From Cycas panzhihuaensis (taxonomy: Eukaryota > Cycadophyta), in NCBI GenBank assembly GCA_023213395.1, contig CM041465.1, forward strand, positions 157,425,741 through 157,489,740: a stretch of 64,000 bases of DNA, written 5' to 3'. The translations under genes were made by a program, and so were the position numbers. The number at the start of each line of letters is the position of its first letter. The first letter of the stretch is position 1. Shown here in pieces: positions 58,131 through 64,000 of the stretch. The notes under the pieces were generated by a model. It did no database searches. It had not been told where the DNA came from and worked only from the letters and a program-made list of their open reading frames with translations.

Positions 58131-59162
58131 GTGGATGTTTCCCTGCTTTGTTGAATACGTGACTCAATGAGATTTGCTCCTACAAATAAGTCATCATGAC
58201 TCTCATCAACATTGTGGGCTTGATGTTGCTGTTGTTGATGATGAGGCAATCTGTTGTAGTCAATGCGACAATCTTTTGCAAGGTGTCCTTTCCTGTTACA
58301 CCTTTGACATGTGGGAGCATTGTTGTTTGATTGTCTCTGATTGACGGTCTTTTGACTGTTGTTTTTGCTGCTGACCTTGTTGTTGCCTCTGCTGTTGTCC
58401 CTGTTGCTTTCCCCTACCTCTTCCACGACCTCTTCTTCCTCTGCGTGAAGATTGACCTTGTTGTTTGGTGTAGTATACTTCCTCGTCCATGTCAGCTTCA
58501 AATGTTGCATTAGGAGTTGAATCTGAAAGTGGGAAGCTGGTAGCGAAGGTCTTGTCATGTTCAATAAACTTCTCAGCTAACAATTCGAAGTCGAGGGTCT
58601 TCAGTGTGTCAAATGACTGAAGATTTCCTAACAGGTTCTTATAATTAGTAACGTGTAGACTTGACTTAATTAGGAAGGCCCAAGTTATGCATTGGGTCTT
58701 AAAATCCCTGCCAATGGCCTGTTTAATGGGACGAAGAGCATTGATGGTTTCATGTGCTCGCCCTTTCTGCATTCACATCTTATTCATCTTCAATACCATA
58801 TGAACAAACTCCAAGTCTGATCGCGTATCAAAGTTTTTTTTGAGGACTTCGAGGACCTTGAAGGCAGTGTCGTGCTACGTGTCATCGATCAGGTTGTGCA
58901 AGGAGTAATCTGTAACTAACAAGGTCCCTGCTTTGATCTTCTGGTCTTCAATGATCCACTGTCGCCATTGCGGATTATGAGCTGGAGGTGTGCCACCACT
59001 CTGTGGTGCGGTGTCAGTAGCAGGTACTATCGGGGTTGACTCCAAGTGGTCAAGCCAGAGTCCCTCGTACTTCGTTGCGTTCTTGACTCCCGTGAACCAT
59101 AGATCCCAGTTCTCCTTCCCCTTTAGCGTACAATTCACATTTTGCTTGAAGTTGGTCGACAT
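58131..59162 (-). pseudogene. gag: F gag
   Basis: Start at 59162 (MSTNFKQNVNCTLKGKENWDLWFTGVKN). In-frame stops at about 58875 and 58775, then ORF 58296-58772: IKQAIGRDFKTQCITWAFLIKSSL, FELLAEKFIEHDKTF, and an Arg/Gly then Gln-rich stretch. A frameshift near 58430 leads to 57692-58564, with the zinc knuckle CQRCNRKGHLAKDC. A different family from the other gags here. Confidence 0.82.
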
Positions 59163-61273
59163 GGTGGTGTGAAAAGATGAATAAGAGTGATATATATAAA
59201 TGTGTATGAAAATGCACTAAGTAGAAGAAGGTGGAGTCACTGACACTTGTGACAGGTCTACCTAACACAGCAGGGAATAATGAAGTAATACAATGTAAGA
59301 TGTGGAAGCAAAGAGATCACAAATAAGTATGTGATGTAAGTGATCTAATCAAAATAAGTGAGAAGGCTTATATAGAAGCCAGCATGTGGGTGCAGACAAC
59401 TGATAACCAAAGTGATGTAGGATGTGTAACAAACCCAAACCTCTAACTTGTGTCCAAAGTAGGTGAGTTGTCGATGCCTAGGGGGGCTTCTAGTATACGT
59501 AATTAATGGCCTTCACCCGCGATACCCACACCGTTCCTTGGTGATGAAATCCAAGTAAACGTGGAGCCTAGGTACTGTCGTTGAGCAGCGATATACTCTC
59601 CGAAGAGAAGTACGTGCATGTCCCACGGCTATGACGGATATTGGCCCAACTAAATTAATTATCTTGATTAAGGGTTTTCAGTTTTCCCGGATGGTTATCA
59701 GGATAATCCCTGATTAGAGGCTGTAGGTATGGCTAACCTGTCCCTTCACGATTATACCGATTATGACCAGACCTAGTATGAAACTCACACCTCCCTTAGG
59801 GCCTGGACTTCAGCCAACCTTGGTCTATTTCAACCAAGGCAAGTATGCGCATAAGTCAAGAACTGGTAGTATAAAGTCGTCGAGATGAGTTGATTTTAAG
59901 GAAAGTGCTCTTGTTCTCAAATGATATGTAAAAATAACTGAAAACTGAATGTAAATGCTCCACTTAAGTGTTGTTGCCGTGTCCAAGTGTAGTGATGATA
60001 TGTCCACCCAGTGCCCAAATGGTACTCTATGTACCCAAGTGGCACTCAATGAGGTCTCCAAGTGCATGCAACCATTAAAATCATACACATGATAAACCAA
60101 ATCATCGGATATTGCTCCGATCCAGATTATTGGCTAGTACAAAATATTTAAGTGCCTTGTTCGTTTTACAAAAGGGCCAAAATAGGTCTCTAAAAACCAA
60201 AAAGGCTATAAATGTCTTAAAAAAAACCCCTCTTACATATAATAATAATAATAATTTTTTTGTTTTTTTTTAAATAAAGGGGAAAAAAAACAAAAAATTT
60301 CAAAAATATAATGTATGTTGAAAAATCAAATTTTCAGCAAGCTAAGTCTGTTATTGGGTAGACTGTACCGTTTATTGTACCGCTATATGGCACAAATTTC
60401 AACAATTTTTGAAAAAATAAAAAATTTCTAGATTTGTTGCCCTTCATCTGCACTTTACAAATATACAAAAATTTTTGAAAAATCTTATAAAAAACAGGCA
60501 AAAAAGTCTGTTTTAGTTCGCGGTCAAAATGTACTTGAAAACCCAAAAATACTCATAACTTTTCAATGGAGCATCAGATTCATGTGAGACTTGTCTCAAA
60601 TGATAGATCGGGACGAGGAGGTCCGAAAACATGTATTATAGTAGAGAAAAACTCAGATTTTTCTAGATTTGAGATTTTTTAATTTGGAAGGTGGCTGCAT
60701 AAAATAGGCTGTTTGACTCCTTTAATTTCAAAATATCGCGTCACTCCAGTAGACAAAAGTGCTTAGGATGCCAAAACGCACCTACTGGTGAAATTTCGTG
60801 CACTTCTGAGCATTTTGATTTTTTGACCGTATCGCTGCACGGAATTCCGTACAACGTTCGTACGATTTAATTTTTTACTTTAAAATCTATTTCTAATAAG
60901 TGGAAATCACTGATTTCTTCTTCTACAACCTGAAAATCTGATTTTTATTACAAAAATGGGCAAAAAATAGGCAAAAAATGCTAAATTTTGGGCTAAAAAA
61001 GATGGCTGAAAATTGCTATAAGATGAGCAATTCCTGTACTCTTTTTAGGCCTGCAAATAGGCTGCTTTTAGGCAGCCACACTCTTTCCTCTTATCTGCAG
61101 AAATAAAATAGTACAACAACATACAATTTTGTACTAAAAATCTGCTATAAAAAGAGCTTTAAAAATGGATTTAAAAAAATTCTCAACTCTTCACTTCATA
61201 TGAATGGTGAAGAAGAGGAGAACATAGCTTGCAATCTCTTTGCAAGTGAGTGTGGCACTAGGATTCACCCAAT
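59163..61273 (-). other. 5' leader of F
   Basis: 2.1 kb, no recognisable protein. Very AT-rich with homopolymers at 60215-60310. ORFs at 59825 and 60334 lack any family features. Confidence 0.65.
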
Positions 61274-61286
61274 GGCTCTGATACCA
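61274..61286 (-). promoter_or_regulatory. Primer-binding site of F
   Basis: GGCTCTGATACCA on the plus strand, two bases before the LTR at 61289. Confidence 0.88.
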
Positions 61287-61288
61287 CT

Positions 61289-61659
61289 TGTTGAGGGAAT
61301 GGATCTAGGGATATAGTGCACTAACACTACACAATGGCAAATAGTGGAGACAAACACAATGTACTCAACAAGAGAAATGCTAATAGCTTGAGCTCAAAGA
61401 AGAGAAGTGTAGAATATGATCACTCTCCATGTAATTTCACCTTATATAATGAGAATGCTCATTAGGGTTTGGAATTTGAGTTTTCCCTCCCAATGACATT
61501 CAAATGAGATTACATGAAATTACAATGAAATGAACTTTGTGTCATTTCACTTAAGTGACTTAAGCATAGTTATCTTATCCTAAAGTTATAAACATAAAAG
61601 TGACTTTATCTAATTCTAACTTTATGAAATGACCATGTGACATTAACATTGTCACAACA
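61289..61659 (-). repeat. 5' LTR of F (371 bp)
   Basis: TGTTGAGGG start, GTCACAACA end. Contains TCACTTAAGTGA (61547-61558), the core of the palindrome in the C/D/L/M LTRs. Confidence 0.78.
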
Positions 61660-61734
61660 TCTTGGTAGAGAAAAAATTGTAAAATTCAGAGATGGTCTTG
61701 GTGTCCGACTTAACATTGTAAACAATAAGGGGGG
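61660..61734 (+). pseudogene. C RNase H C-terminal end and polypurine tract
   Basis: Encodes the tail matching LGR(E/D)K.VKFRDGLGVRLNIV seen in L and D, then AAGGGGGG (61727-61734) directly before the 3' LTR. Confidence 0.85.
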
Positions 61735-62262
61735 TGTTAAACCTTATGTTTACATATTAAGTATGTACTTTATTCTTTTTATTCTTTCATTCATTATTTT
61801 GTACTTTATGGGGTGACTAATTACTTAAGTGATAAAGTGCACACCCACTTTCATCCTAGTGTCATAACATTGTAACTAAAGGGTCAAATGGACCCTCATG
61901 CATTTTTGCTCACTTGAGAGCCTAATGGACACATGTCCCTCATGCATGACATGCAAGTCGTGCATGTACCTTGGATGTTTGCCACTTGGCAAACATCCAA
62001 CAGTGTTAGGTAACCTCAGTTACTCTATATATTGAGACCTCTCCTCATGTCTCACATGTAGAGTTGATGTGTAATGTTATGCTGCCATTTTGCTAATCAA
62101 TTGGTATTCTTTGGAGTAGGGCTAATTCCTCCTCCTCACATCTTGGTCTTATCTTGCTTATGTTAGTCTTGCTCTTATGTCATTTAGAACTAGAGGTGAA
62201 CTATCTTCAAGATCTTGGATTTATAGGCATTAGGCACTCTAATCCTTTGATCTATTTTCACA
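61735..62262 (+). repeat. 3' LTR of C (528 bp)
   Basis: Pairs with 22342-22883, about 97% alike by eye apart from small indels. Perfect hairpin at 61971-62000. TSD AAATG follows at 62263-62267. Confidence 0.88.
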
Positions 62263-62493
62263 AAATGTATATAGAACTGCATTGACCTCTTTCCCAATAT
62301 CTGAAGTAGATTCGATGATGGTGGTTCTAAAAGATTTGTGAAACAACACTGCCATATATTACAGATGTTGAGTTATATCACTAGTACTCCTGGTATATAC
62401 AAGCGATAGTGAATGGAGAAGGCATTGGTTGAATAGGTTGTTTTGTTTTCTTTTTCTTTTCTTCCTTGTATGATTTTCTTTTAGTAGGGCAAA
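62263..62493 (-). other. 5' leader of B
   Basis: Non-coding stretch between C's right TSD and B's primer site, pyrimidine-rich near 62440-62480. Confidence 0.6.
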
Positions 62494-62511
62494 AATGTGT
62501 CTCTAATACCA
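62494..62511 (-). promoter_or_regulatory. Primer-binding site of B
   Basis: Minus strand TGGTATTAGAGACACATT, two bases from the LTR; one substitution in the TGGTATCAGAG core. Confidence 0.75.
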
Positions 62512-62513
62512 CT

Positions 62514-62723
62514 TGTAGCGGACCCAATCTCCACTATCCGAAAAGTAAGTGTTAAATTGAAATATATTTTCTTCAAAATGATGATGTTTTATTGAATTAA
62601 AGTTGATGAATTTTACAAGGCTTTGGGGGTGTATAAATATCAATGAGGCGCCCCTTACAATAAGTCATGTCTTTAGCGAACTAACTTATTAATATTGATT
62701 AATTGGTTGCAAGGCTTGCAACA
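62514..62723 (-). repeat. 5' LTR of B (210 bp)
   Basis: TGTAGCGG start and TTGCAACA end; pairs with 4115-4324. TSD AAGAC at 62724-62728. Confidence 0.8.
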
Positions 62724-63689
62724 AAGACCATGTCATTTTCCATTTATGCATCAACTAAAGAGAAGAGCTATTCAAATGACCCATTCATTCATGCCATAAT
62801 TTTGTTTTGGAGATACAATAAGGAATGCTTTTTGTACTTTAGAGAGTCCTTGTAGTTTATACAAACTATTCTCTCTAATCTCTTTAGCTATAACCTTATT
62901 TTGTTTGTCTCAGGCCATGCACTTTCCTCAAGCAAATGTTACAGTCATATTTTATTGTTCAATTTCACCTACTGAAACAATATTGGCCTTCATATTAGGC
63001 ACATACAACACATCCTCCAAACATTCTCTTTCTCCATTTGGCATCACAAATGGCACGTTTCCAACTCCAACTGCCTCCAGATTTGTGTCATCTTCAATGG
63101 TGGTTTTTGATTCACTACCCACATATTGTAGAACCATTCTAACCTGCTAGTCATGTGTCTCGATGCACCAAAATCAATGAACCAGACTTCATGTGCATCA
63201 GAGCTCATCTTGCATGCAATAATTAAGAGTTTCTTTGCTATTTTAGCAAGTGCAATCTCGGTTGTATTCATCACATGCGCTCATTGTCCAAATGGATGTT
63301 GTTGTCTTTGTTGTTGCTTTTGCTATTGGGGTGGTTTTTGTGACTGTTGCCGTTGATGTTGCCATCGCTACCATTTCCAACAATCCTTCTTTATGGGTCC
63401 CAATTTTCCACAAGGAAAACACTTTGGTCTATACTTTCCCTTTGAACTCCTTGATTATTCCTTTTGAATTGTGGACTTAGAAGAAGTGTTCTTCTTTGGA
63501 ATGTAAACTTCGTGCTATGTGATCTAGATGTTAGTGCTCCAAATGACTCCCAGGGAAAGTTTTTCAACATTTGCTCATGCTTCAGAAGTAATGATTCCAA
63601 TGATTTGATTGATAATAAAGACTACTTATTAGATAGAGTTAAAGTGATCGTGAAATTCTTATATGTAGCTGATAGGCTATGCAAGATGC
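62724..63689 (-). pseudogene. Element A, right part: Copia gag end, protease, pre-integrase
   Basis: Reading leftwards: gag C terminus with a damaged knuckle CFPCGKLGPIKKDC (His replaced by Pro) and a Gln-rich stretch (63260-63460); protease VWFIDFGASRHMTS (Asp-Phe-Gly instead of Asp-Ser-Gly) near 63180; VLYVPNMKANIVSVGEI near 63000; pre-integrase LYKLQGLSKVQKAFL near 62860 and the start of the pre-integrase domain ending at the B junction. Truncated at 63690 by element P. Confidence 0.82.
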
Positions 63690-63898
63690 TGTAAAAGGTA
63701 ATGTTTTACCTTAGGTTATAATATTTAATGTAAGGGCCATGTACCCCCTTTCTCTCCTTTCTCAAGATGACAAGTGGCGTTACATGGTTGAGCGGTTACC
63801 ATTTGTACCCACCTTGTACTTGTATATATGTGTACAACATATCATCAATAAAGACATTGAGAGAGAGTGAATTTGTTCCTCTTCAAAAGATTTTTACA
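63690..63898 (+). repeat. 5' LTR of element P (209 bp)
   Basis: TGTAAAAGG start, GATTTTTACA end (TGTAAAA/TTTTACA inverted). TATATATG near 63822 and AATAAAG near 63848 look like promoter and polyadenylation signals. Left flank GATGC (63685-63689) would be its TSD. Confidence 0.8.
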
Positions 63899-64000
63899 TG
63901 GTATCAGAGCAGGCCCTTTAGTCCTCCTGCCTGTGAAGAAGTAATCTGGGATTCATTAAAAGGAGAAGAAGACAAGAAGACAGACAGTTATTACAAGAAT
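63899..64000 (+). promoter_or_regulatory. Primer-binding site and leader start of P
   Basis: TGGTATCAGAGCAGGCCC abuts the LTR at 63899; purine-rich leader follows to the window edge. Confidence 0.82.

Larger units (their letters stand above)
42144..61659 (-). mobile_element. Element F: Ty1/Copia, minus strand, 3' LTR missing
   Basis: Right LTR and primer site at 61274-61659, then leader, gag, protease, [G insertion], integrase, RT, RNase H and a 3' untranslated stretch ending at 42144 without a matching LTR. The C sequence beyond (catalytic half of RT, most of RNase H) is also missing, so a deletion removed F's 3' LTR together with about 0.9 kb of C. Confidence 0.8.
22342..62262 (+). mobile_element. 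Element C: Ty1/Copia spanning 39.9 kb
   Basis: LTRs 22342-22883 and 61735-62262, exact TSD AAATG, perfect primer site and G-rich polypurine tract. C's own DNA is about 6.7 kb (leader 22884-25145, gag-INT 32496-34951, INT/RT 41313-42143, RNase H end 61660-61734). It is interrupted by D, E and F. The middle of RT through most of RNase H is missing at the F junction. Confidence 0.88.
4115..62723 (-). mobile_element. Element B: LTR element spanning 58.6 kb through nested insertions
   Basis: Bounded by LTRs at 4115-4324 and 62514-62723, with a 5-bp AAGAC duplication outside. The primer site left of the right LTR sets minus orientation. B's own DNA appears limited to 4325-4566, some of 20990-22341 and 62263-62513, roughly 2.2 kb with LTRs, and shows no recognisable gag or pol. 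It therefore looks like a non-autonomous (TRIM- or LARD-like) element unless coding DNA was deleted. By eye its LTRs differ at about one site in eight, the oldest pair in the window, as expected of an outer shell. Confidence 0.75.

Noticed and set aside
42139-61664. TCTTG on both sides of F as a target-site duplication
   Set aside because: The two TCTTG words encode different parts of C (RT and RNase H) about 0.9 kb apart, and no F LTR adjoins the left one; treated as chance or deletion microhomology.
63899-63916. tRNA gene fragment at TGGTATCAGAGC sites
   Set aside because: Only the 3'-end complement is present next to LTR ends; these are primer-binding sites.

Overview
ORGANISM AND CONTENT. 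The window is plant nuclear DNA, probably from a large repeat-rich genome. It is built almost entirely of LTR retrotransposons: Ty1/Copia and Ty3/Gypsy gag-pol remnants, initiator-Met-tRNA-type primer sites next to TG...CA LTRs, and purine tracts. I see no ordinary host gene, no tRNA or rRNA gene and no CRISPR array. A seed plant, possibly a conifer, fits the AT-rich nested stacks, but species is a guess. LAYOUT. I reconstructed a Russian-doll nest from LTR pairs and exact 5-bp target-site duplications (TSDs). Element names A-P are mine. A is an old minus-strand Copia split into 2945-4114 (integrase) and 62724-63689 (gag, protease, pre-integrase). It is split by B (4115-62723, minus, 210-bp LTRs, TSD AAGAC). 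B is interrupted by C (22342-62262, plus, Copia, TSD AAATG). C carries D (25146-32495, minus, Copia, TSD ATGAA), E (34952-41312, minus, Copia, TSD ATGTA) and F (about 42144-61659, minus, Copia, left LTR missing). F is split by G (45603-57748, minus, about 2.1 kb of its own DNA, gag only, near-TSD GAGAC/GACAC). G is split by H (46973-57014, plus, Athila/Tat-like Gypsy, TSD CAATT). The A>B>C>F>G>H chain is six levels deep. LEFT ARM OF B. B also holds J (4567-10664, plus, chromovirus-like Gypsy with a truncated 3' LTR), K (an orphan 5' LTR plus primer site, to 11228), L (11229-18583, plus, Copia) and M (18584-20989, minus, internally deleted Copia joined tail-to-tail to L). FLANKS. At 600-794 is a short minus-strand LTR (N). 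At 63690-63898 is the 5' LTR of a plus-strand element (P) that runs out of the window. FUNCTION. Every coding stretch is gag, protease, integrase, reverse transcriptase or RNase H, nearly all carrying stops or frameshifts. E-pol and H-pol are the best preserved. C, D, L and M are one Copia group with LTRs of about 530-580 bp. Those LTRs carry a perfect hairpin that differs in sequence between members but keeps its pairing. H adds four zinc-knuckle-like motifs in gag and an unrecognised ORF region between pol and its 3' LTR.
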